64,000 nucleotides of DNA, taken from Agapanthus africanus (lineage: Eukaryota; Streptophyta; Magnoliopsida; Asparagales; Amaryllidaceae). The notes beneath the pieces were generated by a model, which was not told where the DNA came from, made no database searches, and saw nothing but the letters and a program-made list of their open reading frames with translations. Shown here one piece after another: positions 1 through 12,414 of this stretch (the stretch's first letter is position 1; each line of letters starts with the position of its first letter). The position numbers and the translations under genes were made by a program. The stretch lies in assembly GCA_030015575.1 (NCBI GenBank), contig JASDDO010000014.1, positions 170,223,911 through 170,287,910 of the forward strand, given 5' to 3'.

Positions 1-826
1 CTTTTAACTCCATCGCAAGAGTCATATATTAATAAGATTCTTAAACATTTTAACATGAGTAGTTGCAAACCCATTGACAACCCCATTGCGAAAGGTGAGG
101 TTTTAAGCCTTAGGTTATGTCCTAAGATTCTAGAAGAGCGAAATGAAAAGAAAAATGTTCTATATTCCAATGCTGTTGGGAGCCTGATGTACGTAATGAT
201 GTGTACTCGGCCGGATATTTGTTATGTCGTGAGTCTAGTGAGTATCAATCAAATCCAAAAAGAGCACATTGGAAAGGTGTAAAAAGGATTTTCAGATATC
301 TGAGAGATACTGCGAATTATTCCCTATGATATCTAAGAGGATTTTCTTATTTCACATATCTCGGATGCTGATTGGGGAGGAGCACTAAATATACATAAAT
401 CAACGTCAGGATATACTTTCTTACTTAATAATGTCGCCATCTCCTGGATAGTAAGAAGCAAACATGCATAGCCTTATCAACGATGGAAGCGGAATTTGTG
501 GCATGTTCTGCAGCAATACAAGAAGCAAATATGGCTCAAAAGATTTCCACAATATTTGGAGAGTATTGACTGACATTCCAATGTTAGTAACGATATTTTA
601 TAACAGTCGGGCAGCAATTGCTTACACGAAAGATCCAAAATGTCATAGTAGAACTAAGCATATTGATATTAAATACAACTTCGTGAGAGACACGGTTGAG
701 AAGAAAGAAGCGGTCATTCAATATATTTCTACGCATAAAATGGTTGTGAATTCTTTTACTAAACCAATTCCTAGAGATATGTATGTGAGACATGTTAAAT
801 CTCTAGGATTGCGTAGAATGCGATAA
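1..826 (+). pseudogene. Ty1/copia pol 3' end (RT tail and RNase H), broken
   Basis: This is the end of a copia polyprotein running into the window from the left. The reverse transcriptase tail shows SLMYVMMCTRPDICYVVSLVS near 180-245. The RNase H part follows in shifted frames: a SDADWGG-like stretch near 361, KSTSGYTFLLNN near 400, and AIAYTKDPK..SRTKHIDIKYNFVRD near 615-690, ending in VKSLGLRRM. Stops and frameshifts (for example after IGKV at 282) break the reading frame, so no functional enzyme is made. In the copia family these domains copy RNA to DNA and remove the RNA strand. No LTR or polypurine tract could be fixed after it. Confidence 0.88.
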
Positions 827-835
827 ATTGTTGTA

Positions 836-2563
836 TCATTATGACACTTCATTTGTTCTATAATAAATATTTCTTTTTTTCCTTCATATTTTTCATATGT
901 TTGTTTAATATAAAACACTGGTGCACACACATACAAGATGAGAAAGTATGTTATATAGCAATGAGAAGTTATTGAAATATGTCGCCATGGAGAGAGTCAG
1001 GATGAGGTCATGATAATGATAAATGAGTGATATGGATATCCATTAACTTATATTCAAGCCATATATGAGTAAGTGAATAAATCCTTGCTTCATTACTGTG
1101 TATGTCCTATATCTTAAAGTTTTCGTTCAATGATAGCTACTTTAGCATATTTTCAATAGCTATGAAAGATTCGATTATGGAACATGTCTAAGAAAGAAGT
1201 TGAACCAAAATGAAAAGACACGTATGCGAAAGGAAGACTATTTTGCTATACATCGTTTACATATATTCACCGGTCGACCAATTATGTCGCCTTTTGGTAA
1301 GGTTGGGCTATAATTGTGAATTCCCAAACAATCCTAAACTCGCAGGTCGGATGGTTTATTTACCCGTTATGATTGGCTTCAGAGGAAAATGATACAAAAG
1401 AATTAATATGATTAACTACCAAAGAGAACATCGATTCTCTCCAGAGCATATCTTTTTCTTCTCTTCCTTAACATAAGAGTTGGGTAATTAAACCGTGAAA
1501 GTGCGCGTACTTTCCAATGTGATTGTATGACCGACCGTGAAAGCCATGATCAATTCAAGATTCAAGAATATTTTCGCACTCAAAGGTATGCGGTCGATGT
1601 TAATTATCGATTTACATTTACGCATCAATTCCTACATTATCAAAAAAAAAAGTTAATATTGAAACTAGACAATAATGTTCATATGACCTAGACAGTTTTG
1701 TTCTAATTCTATGAATTAATATGTTAGAGGCTCAAACATTATAAACTATTCAATTTTCTTTTATGAGCAGTAATTTATATTTGAAACTTGACAATAATAG
1801 TGATATGGCTAACAAGTTAAGATTTTTAATATTTTTTTAATATTTATTTGTCAATAAAAGCTACTCTATTCTGAGCCCAAAGAAGCATAAAGATTATAAA
1901 CAACTCATTTTCCTTTTATAAGAAGTTTAAATATTTGAAACTCGAAAATATTGTTATTAATTTGCCAAGACTGGTAATTTGCACATTCGTATACGATTTA
2001 ATTAAAATCATAATATCTTATCTATTTATTGAATAACCCTAATTCACAATATCTTAATACATCCCCATTTTGGGGGAAAAATTGCTATTGTGATTGCAAT
2101 GCAGTGGTTTCTTTAAAATAGATGTCTTTCAATTGAAAAGCTGCATGACATTGATCATCCATAGATCCTATCAAAAAATGAAAGAGAATGAAAGAAAATA
2201 ATATGAACACAATAGAAATTAATATGCAATCTTTGTGTAGTTTCGCAGAAGAAATTGATTGTGAGGGTGGTGTAATTAAAGGAAATTGTAAGAAATTGAT
2301 TGTGAGAGTGGTGTAATTAAAGGAAATTGTTAGAGAGTTTTGAAGAAATTAAGAGATTATGGGGGTGGAATTGGATATTACGAACTGTTAATAGGTTTAA
2401 TCACATGGTAGTTGCGGTTATAAAATTTCAATTGATTTTTTTGGGCGTTTTTTTAGTCATTTTCTCTTGCAAATCACAATGCCACATTACAAATTTGATT
2501 TCAAAATAGAAAACCCCTTTGCGTGTACGTATATAACCAAAAAAAACCATTAAATTTTTTTTC
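836..2563. other. AT-rich stretch, no gene recognised
   Basis: No convincing coding region. It may hold the decayed 3' part of the copia element. Two isolated, diverged units of the satellite found at 2,929-5,404 lie near 1,729 and 1,880, recognised by a run resembling GAGGCTCAAA followed by an AT-rich stretch and GACAATA. Confidence 0.5.
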
Positions 2564-2565
2564 TC

Positions 2566-2722
2566 ACATGTAGAAGTTCGAAAATGTCTAGATTGAATGA
2601 AAGTTGATGTACCAAACTCTGAACGCCATATCCCATTACGTCTGACATGTAGAAGTTCGAAAATGTTTAGATTGAATGAAAGTTGATGTACCAAACTCTG
2701 AACAGCGCCATATCCCATTACG
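2566..2722. repeat. Two-copy tandem duplication, about 76 bp
   Basis: Copies at 2,566-2,640 and 2,645-2,722 both begin ACATGTAGAAGTTCGAAAATG and end CCCATTACG. They differ by one base early on and by a 3-base insertion in the second copy. A 149-codon minus-strand ORF spans them but looks accidental. Confidence 0.85.
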
Positions 2723-2928
2723 ACGAACTCGATTGACTGCATCAAAATAAATAAAAGAATAAACAAAATTAGTATGTGAACATAACAAATCATTAATAAA
2801 AAATGGGAGTGATTCTCCTCCGCGATTCTCCTTCTCTGTAATTCTCCTCCCCCGCTGGTTCCGTGAGAAGCGATCATAATCTTATTCCAAATTAATAACC
2901 CCCTTTCTTTTAAATATAATTGATTTTA

Positions 2929-5404
2929 GAGGCTCAAAGATTATAAATTACTCCATTTCATCTTATGAGAAGTTTAAACAACTCATATTCCTTTTATTAG
3001 AAGTTTATATATTTGAATCTTGAACCAATAAATAGCCATAAGATAAAGAAAATACTTAAATAGAACATGGTATAAAAGAACTAGGATGGTATTTTTCAAT
3101 AAAATCAACTCCATTTTAAGCTTCAAAATATTATTTTAAAAGTATTTTTCTATAAAATCTACTCCATTTTAAACCGCCTAAAGGATTATAAATAACCCAT
3201 TTCCTTTGATATATTTGAACCACGACAATATTGTTATAAGGCTAACGAGAGTTTTATGAGAAAAGTAATTTTTAATAAAATCTTCTCCCTTAAGCCTAAA
3301 AATATTATAGAGGCTCAAAGATTATAAACAACTTATTTTCACTTTACGAGAAGTTTATACATTCGAAGCTCGACAATATTGTTATAGTAACGCGAGTTTT
3401 TAATATTTTGGAGTATTTTTCAATAAAATCTTCTCCATTCTAAGCCTAAAAATATTATAGAAACTCAAAAATTATAAACAACTCATTTTCCATTTACGAG
3501 AAGTTTATATATTCGAATCTTGACAATATTGTTATAAGGATAACAAGAGTTTTAATATTTTTTAAAAGTATTTTTCAATAAAATAAACTCCATTATAAAC
3601 CTATAAATAATGTAGAGACTCAAAGACCATAAATAACTAATTTTCTTTTATGAGAAGTTTATATATTTGAACCTCGACAATATTGTTATAAGGTTAACGA
3701 CAGTTTATTTTATATAGTTTTGTAAAAGTATTTTTCAATAAAATCTACTCCATTCTAAAGCTAAAAATAAAATAGAGGCTCAAAAATAATAAACAACTCA
3801 TATATATTTATATATATATTCGACAATATTATGAGAAGTTTATATATCTGAACCTCGACAATATTGTTATATGACTAGCAAGATAAGAATTTTAATATTT
3901 TTAAAACAATCTTTCAATAAAATCTACCTAAGCCTAAAAATATTGTTGAGGCTCAAAGATTATAAACTCCTCATTTTCCATTTATGAGAAATTTATATAT
4001 TTGAACCTCGACAATATTTTTAAAAGGCTAATAAAACAGAGTTTAAAATTTTTTTAAAAGGTAATTTTCAATACAAGCTACTCCACTCTAAACCTAAAAA
4101 TATAGTAGAGGCTCAAAAATTATAAACAACTCATTTTCCATTTATGAGAAATTTATATATTTGAACCTCAACAATATTGTTATAAGGCTAACAAGGCAGA
4201 ATTTAATATTTTTTTTAAAAGTAAATTTCAATAGAAGCTACTACATTCTAAGCCTAAAAATACTGTAGAGGCTCAAAGATTACAAACTACTCGTTTTCCT
4301 TTTAACCTCGACAATATTATTCTAAGGCTTCCAAATTTGGGTTGACTCCTTTCGACAATATTAACAATATTGTTATTTTAAAGTATTTTTCGATAAAATC
4401 TACTCAATTCTAAGCCTAAAAATATTGTAGAGGCTCAAAAATTATAAACAATGCATTTTTTATAAGAAGTTTATATATTTGAACATCGACAATATTGTTA
4501 TATGACTAGCAAGATAAGAATTTTAATATTTTTAAAACTATTTTTCAATAAAATCTACTCCGTTCTAAGCTTAAAAATATTATAGAGTCTCAATGATTAT
4601 AAACTCCAACTCATTTTCCATTTATGAGAAATTTATATATTTGAACCTTGACAATATTGTTATAAGGCTAACAAGACAGAATTTAATATTTTTCTTAAAA
4701 GTAAATTTCAATAGAAGCTACTACATTATAAGCCTAAAAATATTGTAGAGGATCAAAGATTACAAACTACTCATTTTCCTTTTAACCTCGACAATATTAT
4801 TATAAGGCTTCCAAATTTGGGTTGATTCCTTAATTAGATTCAAAAATTCAAATAATAAACAACTCATATATATTTATATATATATTTAAAACTCGACAAT
4901 ATTAACAATATTGTTATAAGGATAACACAAGTGTTTTAATATTTATTTTAAAGTATTTTTCGATAAAATCTAAGCCTAAAAATATTGTAGAGGCTCAAAG
5001 ATTATAAACTCCTCATTTTCCATTTATGAGAAATTTATATATTTGAATCTCGACAATATTTTTATAAGGCTAATAAAACAGAGTTTAAATTTTTTTTTAA
5101 AGGTAATTTTCAATACAAGCTACTCCACTCTAAACCTAAAAATATTGTAGAGGCTCAAAGATTATAAACAACTCATTTTCCATTTATGAGAAATTTATAT
5201 ATTTGAACCTGGACAATATTATTATAAGGCTAACAAGACAGAATTTAATATTTTTTTAAAAGTAAATTTCAATACAAGCTACTACATTCTAAGCCTAAAA
5301 ATATTATAAAGGCAAACTACTCGTTTTCCTTTTAACATCGACAATATTATTATAAGGCTTCCAAATTTGGGTTGATCCCTTAATTAGATTCAAAAATTCA
5401 AATA
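2929..5404. repeat. Satellite-like tandem array, unit about 160 bp
   Basis: Units start at a GAGGCTCAAAG-like anchor and carry ATTATAAACAACTCATTTTCC, a TTTATATATTTGAACCTCG stretch, ACAATATTGTTATAAGG, a TTTAATATTTTT tract and CTACTCCATTCTAAGCCTAAAAATATT. Anchors lie near 3,310, 3,460, 3,614, 3,771, 3,948, 4,108, 4,268, 4,430, 4,585, 4,748, 4,990 and 5,150, mostly 150-163 bases apart. A variant unit containing CTTCCAAATTTGGGTTGA recurs near 4,325, 4,807 and 5,357, suggesting a higher-order repeat of roughly three units. No coding content was seen. It could be a local satellite or a decayed element interior. Confidence 0.85.
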
Positions 5405-7912
5405 GTTCTTCATTTTGACAACAGAGGCCAAGGAGAGAAAACTGCTAATAATATTGTACATGCCACATTAAAAACAAAAAAGATAAACAAAATAAAGCTA
5501 CTGAAACAGAGTTAATTTCTCAAGCAATTTGTACATTTCTCATTTTTTAGCCACCATAAGTGTATAAATGGTTAATTGAAATATAAGGCATGGCTTATTT
5601 TCAAAGTAAATAAAACCCTATCCGATGCCTAAAAATACCATGGAGACTAAAACAACACGAATTAATATCGATTTCGTTTTATGAGAAATTTATGTTTTTA
5701 ACCTGATACGGCTGGCATGATCTTCGATAGGATTTTTAAAACATTTTTTCATGTTTAAACTAAAGAAAAGGCTTGATACATCAGCATTTTAAATCCTGGA
5801 AAAAAATATTGTAGACAAGGATTCACCAGTAAGAAATCTAAATATATGAACATAATATTCTTAAAGTCATTCCCGACAGAGAAACAGAAGCAAAATCAAA
5901 GCACCAACACAAACAAAATACTTTTCAATTCTTCTTTCTGATCCATGGAAGATTGTTGATGTATGGATCAAGTATTTATACACAATAGAAATAGACGGTT
6001 TTGAGAAATTTGAAACAAAAAGAGGGAACGGTTGCCAACCGCAAGCACCCCACTAAAATGAAACGTTTCATTACACAGCGCCCTAGCATCTTGCACATGG
6101 AAAGCACGTGCTTGATAGCAAATATAAATATATAATTTTTAACTGATGCATATGATTTTTCTCATGCTGCATCAAACCTGCTGTAAATTAACACTTCTAA
6201 CCAGAAAATTAAAGGTAAATACCAATCCACATATTTTTTACAACTATCATGGTGTAAGAAAGATTCTGATTAAGGAACCAAAGGAGAAAGAAAAAAGCTC
6301 TCCACTTATTATTTTTTATTTTTTAAATTTTTTCCCTAGGTTCTGCAGATTACCTCGGTAATAGGGAACTGGATTAGTTGGAGGTCATGAGAGACCTAAA
6401 GAAGAAACAACTCCTCTCTATTTCAACTCCTACACTAACCAACACAATCCCAAACAAATCCACATGATCCCAAAACATAAATAGACATGCAAGCAGAACA
6501 TGAAAGATTCAAGCAATCAAAACCCAAACCTCTCACAATGCAGTGCCAGCTTCTCCTTGCTGCATCCGAATCCGAATCCAACCTCGATAAGTGCCAGCTA
6601 CCTGATTTTTCAGGCGTTATTGCTTATGATTCTCAAGGGAAACTCGGTGCACCGGGTCAGTCTTAATGGTTAATCGCTAAGCGACCTTAGCATAAAGTGC
6701 TATGAAATTTCTCCACGTCTAATATAAGATCAAAGATAATTGAAAGTGATGGTTTCACAGAGAATGCTACTCCAAGCACTGAAGCACTACAGTCAGAAAA
6801 CGATTTTCATATATACTTCCCAAATTGAGTTTATGTTTATGTTTCATTGCTATTATATAGTGGCTTGTGTTTTCCACGTATGTTTCCTTTAATGTTTACA
6901 TTTCATTGCTATAGATTTTCTCACTTTCAGATTCTGTTTTCCATGTATGTTTCCTAAACCGAGTAAGTCTTGTAAATTATCATGCTGTTTACTCTTTGTT
7001 AACCCAAGTATAGTGATCCCTCCTCTTCCTATCATACTCTCGTCCTCTCCTCTCTCATCTACCTCCATCTTCTTCCTTTGCTGCCATCCTTTACTATCTT
7101 CTAACTCAGTGGCAGAGCCGGGATTTTTTTTCCCTCTGGAGAATTACTTTCAATTAAACAATCACTATTCAAATTATTAATTAAAATCAAACACATCCCA
7201 AAATAACAAATGAAATGTTGCCCAATAACAGTATCCACTAATGTTTTCGAATTTTTTTAAAAAAAGAACTAGAATATGACATTAAAGAAAATCAAATCAT
7301 TCATTTCTGAAGATAAAATTTCGCTTATTTTTTGAATTATAAATATATCTATAATATTTCTATCAAGGTTTTTCAGTAATTTCTTTTTCAATAAAGACAG
7401 TTGAGCAATTAGTAAAAAAGTAGTCGACTCTTATTTTGACAATCTTCACAACAGAAACAAAAATATACATCCTCAGTTTTTGTTGTTGCTGTTGGGACTG
7501 AAAAGGCAAAAATTAACAAACAACAAGCAACATAAATATTACGAAAAGTGAAAGAATATCCACCATTTGAATTTGGATTTGTAATTATAAGCTAGCCACA
7601 TTCAATTCTTTAGCCTCTTCAGTATTTTATTTTGAACTGAACATCGAAGCCATTTAAATTTTAATGTGTAAACAACTAAATTTCCTCCTTGTTAATTGGC
7701 ATTTGTCAAGGCTTGTATAGGAAAACTAAAATTCAAAACAAAGTAAACAGAGGGTGAAGGGATTCATGCAGTACAAGGGTTTATATTTAGTAATCTAAAT
7801 AGGCCTCTTAAGGTAAATTAGAGGGAAACCAAAGGAATTCCCATGCACATAAAACTCCAAAAAGCCGGCCCTTACCTAGTCCCCCCACCCCCCCCTCCCT
7901 TCCTCTGCTCTT
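5405..7912. other. Non-coding stretch, no gene recognised
   Basis: AT-rich sequence with no recognisable gene. The plus-strand ORFs at 6,146-6,361 and 6,947-7,180 are low-complexity and look accidental. One short ORF at 6,538-6,666 is entered separately. A pyrimidine-rich run near 7,020-7,100 resembles the repeat at 7,913-8,700. Confidence 0.5.
6538..6666 (+). other. Short ORF, possible exon or gene fragment
   Basis: A 42-residue ORF follows a pyrimidine- and CA-rich leader. It has ordinary protein-like composition (contains LLAASESESNLDKC and FSGVIAYDSQGKL), unlike the AT-rich surroundings. I do not recognise it. It may be a captured or decayed first exon, or chance. Confidence 0.15.
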
Positions 7913-8700
7913 ACAAACTCATCTTATCCCCCAAACTCTAATTCTCGCCTCTCCCATTTTCTCTATTTGCCTTGATCATCTCTTCTAAGTTCTAACACCA
8001 TCATCGACCACATGAAAATCCAAGAGACATCAAGAAAAGAATTTAGGTCGTAATTACTACTTCATTGCCTAAATTCTAGGATTTTCTGCAAGTTTTAAGG
8101 AAACATATTAAAGGATTTCCTCCAAACGATAAGAATCTAAGAAAAATCCCAACCTCATTCTTGTCCTCTTCTCTCCTTTAAATTATCATATCAACTTTTG
8201 GCCCAAATCCCATACTCACCTCCCTCCATCTTCTCTATCTGCCTTCCTCCGCTTTTCTATCATCATCGTCTACAGCCAGAAAAATCGAATAGACTCGAGA
8301 AAAGAAATTTAGGTTGTAATTTCCACTTCATTGGCAAAATTCTAGGATTTCCCGAAGTTTAACAGAAAGGCGATTAGGGAAAAAAGGTTCTCTTCAACAA
8401 ATAAATCTAAGTGGACTCTTTATACAACCGCCATTCCTGTCCTCTCTCCTCTGACTCGTCTTATCGCCCAGCTCTCATTCCTTCTTCTTTCATCTTCTCT
8501 ATCAACCTTCATTGGATCATCCTCTCTCCTAACATCATTGCCTACAACCAAAAAAATCCAACAAACTCAAGAGAAGAAATATGGGGTGTAATTACCACTA
8601 TAGTGCCAACATTGTAGGCTTTTCTCAAATTGTAAGAAATTGGTTTTGGAGAAAAAGGGTTTCCTTAAAAGTCCAAGTGACATCTTTATGCAGCTCTTAC
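7913..8700. repeat. Three diverged tandem copies, about 245 bp each
   Basis: Each copy has a TCCTCTCTCC/CATCTTCTCTATC-like pyrimidine block, then a run like AAAAATC..A(G/C)A..C..GAGAAAAGAAATTTAGG, then TGTAATTACCACTTCATTG..AAATTCTAGGATTT. The copies begin near 7,915, 8,160 and 8,430. A weaker partial copy may lie near 7,020. Function unknown. Confidence 0.7.
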
Positions 8701-9266
8701 CCATAGAACTATGTTCACAACTAACTATATACCATAAACAATAAAAATTAACCTTGTTATAACAATAACTTACCCATTAGTTTAAGCTTCTTCCTTCGCG
8801 CCATATCAGAACATGAGTGTTATGGAGCAAAATGCAAAGCCAATAAACCACAAAAGAATTGAACAAAAGTTTTGCTATTGGTTGCAACATGGCATCAATA
8901 TTTATATGTTGATACCGATTTCTTAACCTAGTCTATGGTGGTAGAAGAGAGCATGGTCCACAAAAATGGAAAAAACCAGGTTGAAAATATTACCTTATTG
9001 GTCAGACATATTATAGTCAAGTTTCAAAATTTCTTCAAACAAGGGAGAATCTAGAGAGAAACAATATGAAAAACTTTCTACGGGGAACTACATTGGTCTC
9101 ATGATATGTGATAAAATTTAAGTGATAGAATTGAACGTTGTAGTCTAGAATGGAACATAGCTATAGCTGATGATATGTGATAGATTAAAGATGAAATTAC
9201 ATAAAAGATCATGCCTGCAAGGCAGTCATAAAATTCTTACCTCAAAAACGCGATAAAACTTTCCTA

Positions 9267-9282
9267 CCCCCCCCCCCCCCCC
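9267..9282. repeat. Poly-C run, 16 bases
   Basis: An uninterrupted run of 16 C follows CTTTCCTA and precedes GCGGTTG. Such runs vary in length and are prone to assembly error. Confidence 0.9.
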
Positions 9283-9296
9283 GCGGTTGTACTTGA

Positions 9297-9967
9297 ACTC
9301 TTCTTCGTGCAGGCTTATCAAGAAAAGTGCACACTGATATAGAGCAAGCCCCTTTTGATTTTAAGTGGGAAATGAGACATGAAAGGGTATTCCCAGTGTC
9401 CATGATGTCCTCAACCTATAAAACAAAATTGGAGTCCGCGATTCTCATCGCATGTGAATATAAGATGAGCAGTAATGCAGTAAATGCTACCGAACAACTG
9501 CTATGAGCATTGCAAAGAACTAAAATCTAGTCTTGAAGATTAAACAGGGTGCTCAATAATATAACCAATTCTTTTGAATTCGATATGCAGTTACAAGAAA
9601 GGCATATATACAAAACCTTTTTTGGCCTTACGCATCACGCCTGTGATGCTTACCAAGTACAGCTCAAAGGCCTCTTAGGTAATATAATAAGAACTAAAAT
9701 CATGGCATTCCCTTTCCAATCCGTAGTTTTGTTGGGATATGGAGATATATTGGATTTCATGCTCGTGTTTATGTCCATGTCACATGATTTGGTTGGGATA
9801 CCGAGATATATTGAACTCAAATTCTTAGTGTTTCGATTGGAATTTCTAAACTATGTTTCCATTCAGGTGATGCTGAAGGAGAGGATGCAATTGTTGGCAT
9901 CATAAAAACTGAAAATGTGGTCTTCTTCCACACAATATATAAACGATTAAAAAAATATTTTGACTAA
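9297..9967 (+). other. Two open frames behind splice-acceptor-like sites
   Basis: Frame 9,297-9,506 is open for 69 codons; inside it TTCTTCGTGCAG, ending at 9,312, resembles a 3' splice site, and the frame reads LSRKVHTDIEQAPFDFKWEM and on. A second short frame follows ATTCAG at 9,866 and reads GDAEGEDAIVGIIKTENV before a stop at 9,965-9,967. Their composition is protein-like, but I recognise no family, and the link between them is a guess. They could be remnants of one host gene. Confidence 0.18.
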
Positions 9968-11467
9968 GTGATGATTTTTTTTATATTAAAACATATTTAT
10001 TATCCAGACAGTTTACAAATTCCATTTTCAACGAAGCTTATTAAGATTAAGAAGGGGAAAAAACTTCACCAATAAAGGCAACTGCTCTCGCTCAGAGTGT
10101 TATACTCAATAAATTACATATATATTAATTGTATTACCCACAAAGGTTGAAAGATAGCAAAAGAGAGAGGAACATGATAGTTTAAAGTTTTGAATTCCGA
10201 TAATAAAACTGCCTATTCAGTAGATTTTACAAGGGAGGTGGTCTTAGCAGGTCGGGAAGAGAATAGAAGGCAACATCTATGTAACCTCTTAAACAAACTG
10301 ATAGTCATAAATTAGCAAATTTGGATTTACATACACAATTTGAGTCACAACTAGAACGAAATGTCCAGCTTGTATATTAACAATGACAGTTAAGTCTCAT
10401 TTTGACTACTTCAGTCTATACAGACTAGTACTAATTTGGTGATTATCATTACACAATTAGCCACTTTTTAATAAAAAACCAGATAATTTCAGTTCACCAT
10501 GGTATTGAAGAGGAATTCAATAGAACCCACACCACTTTAACATTGTATTTTGACCAAGACCAAGGATTGGATTTCCATATGATAACCAAACATACCAATT
10601 TGATAAAATTACTACATGTCATTATTTGGTTATATATGGAAGATTCTTCGTTCAACACCACTTCCACAAATCTTTACTATTATAACTAGAAGTCCTTAGA
10701 TGATGTCATTAATCAAAAAAAACAAAAAAAATTAAAAAAAATGACAAAATTCCATTAGCCAAAGTAGAGAACTGAAGCAGTCTGCCTCATCCACCATAAA
10801 AGACAAAAATAAAAAGATGAAAAGTCAATGGCTCTCTTCCTCTCTCTCATTCATTAGGCATTCTCTCACATGCTCAAAAACCCAAAAATAGATATGCCAT
10901 ACAAATTTGTACATAAGCCTTTATATATTTGTTATTTTGTATAACTCATAAATTTCTCAATTCTAATATTACCACCAACCGCGTTCATTTAATCTAAATT
11001 TAGAAAAACTATAGATATCTCTAAAAAATTTCATCAAATGTCGAGGATAAAAAAATTTACAGTTGTTCGAAATATACGTGCGATATACTAGTATATCAAG
11101 ATGCATTTTGGATTTGTTTCTATTCCCTACATCTTCCATTATAAAACCAACCAGTTCACGGAAAATAATGTGCTAATGCAGATTTTAATAAAACCAAGCA
11201 GTATAACTATTAAAAATACCATCTAAAATTTACACAAAAGCGTTTCAATGGAGCAGTTTATCAATTACTCCCCAAAAAAACAAACTAAATAAATACACAT
11301 AAAAAATCAAGCAATCTTTGCAAAAAAAATGCTCACCACAATCACATGCTTTAACCAGCATCCACCTTCACATCGCTCGAAATCCTCAGCTCCCCACTCG
11401 ACTCAGTCCCCATTCAATAGCTCTCAACCCTAACGAAATCGACCGCGATCAGCAGCGATCATCCTCA

Positions 11468-11626
11468 CTAAATGAGCGAGAAACACAAAAGATCCAGTAG
11501 CGACTCCGACCACAACCAAGTTGGAAGCTTTCTCCTCGAAATTGCCGGAGATCTCCGGCGCGAGCTCGGAGACGCGATCGGAGATCTCCGCCGCGGTCCA
11601 AAGGACTCGATCTGGGTTTTCTCCAT
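11468..11626 (-). CDS. Possible first exon of a leftward gene
   Basis: On the minus strand a leader rich in GA, with AAAACCCTAAAAAAGAGAGA, leads into an ATG at 11,626. This is the usual look of a plant 5' leader, including the AAACCCTA telo-box. The frame reads MEKTQIESFGPRRRSPIASP and on, rich in R and S, for 52 codons to a stop at 11,468; a splice site could end it earlier. The GC content jumps here compared with the flanks. The plus strand is also open over this stretch, so the coding strand is uncertain. No downstream exon was identified, and I recognise no family. Confidence 0.3.
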   Translation of the reverse strand: MEKTQIESFGPRRRSPIASPSSRRRSPAISRRKLPTWLWSESLLDLLCFSLI

Positions 11627-12268
11627 TGAGCGGCGATTTCTTTCTCTCTTTTTTAGGGTTTTGGGGTATTTGGGATTCGTTTTATTTCGGCGGGGGGACT
11701 TTTAAATGGTAGCGCGCCGCCAATGCAAAGATGCGTTTTTTTTTTGGGTTGGAAAATGAAGGAAAAATCATCGCCGCAGGGAATCTCAACAAACCTTGAA
11801 CAACCTTGAAGAGAGTTTTTTCCAAAATGAGTGACGCCATTTGTCTTATTTATGTCTAGCACGTGCCTCATGAGTGGCATCATTTGCTTTTTTTATGCTC
11901 ATCACGTGTCTTGCACACGCTATGGGTTGCGTCTGGATCGAACACGAAGAAGATATGCCGATTTAACCATTTAGAACCCAAAATTGATGTTGGCCTAAAG
12001 CTTATTTACGGATACCGTTTATTACTTGTTTTTGAATGAGAGAGAGCTGGGTTGGATGGGTTTTTGGCGGTTTTTAAACCTGACCTGGTGTTTAAAACCA
12101 AGCAAAGAAAGAAATTCAAGGAGACACAATTCATTTCAATTCTTCACAAACAAACAAAGGAATGGAAATTCCGGGAGACAAAAAAAACTTTTACAGACCC
12201 TAATTCCCAATTCTATTTTTTGATTCCAGCAACCAAACTGCCCCTAAATCTCATATCCAATTTTGACA
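11627..12268. other. Region between two divergent putative gene starts
   Basis: No coding region. It lies between the leftward start at 11,626 and the rightward promoter at about 12,270. It contains CACGTG-like motifs (CACGTGCC near 11,860, CACGTGTC near 11,903). Confidence 0.35.
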
Positions 12269-12402
12269 TGGCCAATAGCATTTTCGTAATTCCTCCCCTC
12301 TACACCTATATAAATCCCGTCCTGTCCCTCTCTTATGCTTCGTTAAAAAAATTTAAAAAAAGAAAAGGTTTAAAATTCGAACCCTAATATTTTTCTCTAA
12401 AG
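12269..12402 (+). promoter_or_regulatory. Plant-type core promoter and 5' leader
   Basis: GGCCAATAG (CCAAT box) lies near 12,270 and CTATATAAATCCC (TATA box at 12,307-12,315) about 35 bases downstream. A pyrimidine-rich presumed start site and the leader element AACCCTAATATTTTTCTC precede an ATG at 12,403. The order and spacing fit a host gene promoter. The gene body is not present next to it. Confidence 0.5.
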
Positions 12403-12414
12403 ATGGAGAGTAGC
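12403..12414 (+). pseudogene. Start codon of a host gene cut off by an LTR
   Basis: ATG GAG AGT AGC follows the promoter, then LTR-like sequence begins at 12,415 (CGTCACGCCCTGCTTCCC, matching the TGTCACGCCCCGCTTCCC terminus of the Tekay LTR). Only four host codons remain. The rest of any gene would lie far to the right or be lost. The product is unknown. Confidence 0.35.

Larger units (their letters stand above)
8701..11467. other. Non-coding stretch with a few possible exon fragments
   Basis: No complete gene was recognised. It holds a run of 16 C (entered separately), two plus-strand reading frames behind acceptor-like sequences (entered separately), and otherwise AT-rich DNA. If the possible leftward exon at 11,468-11,626 is real, part of this stretch would be introns of that gene. 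Confidence 0.45.

Noticed and set aside
2428..2877. Minus-strand ORF of 149 codons
   Set aside because: It spans a tandem duplication, has AT-driven composition (many F, I, L), no recognised motif and no promoter or leader signs.
8774..8804. Possible minus-strand mini-exon reading MARRKKLKLM before a GTAAGT donor
   Set aside because: Only 31 bases, no supporting neighbour exon and no leader signals; likely chance.
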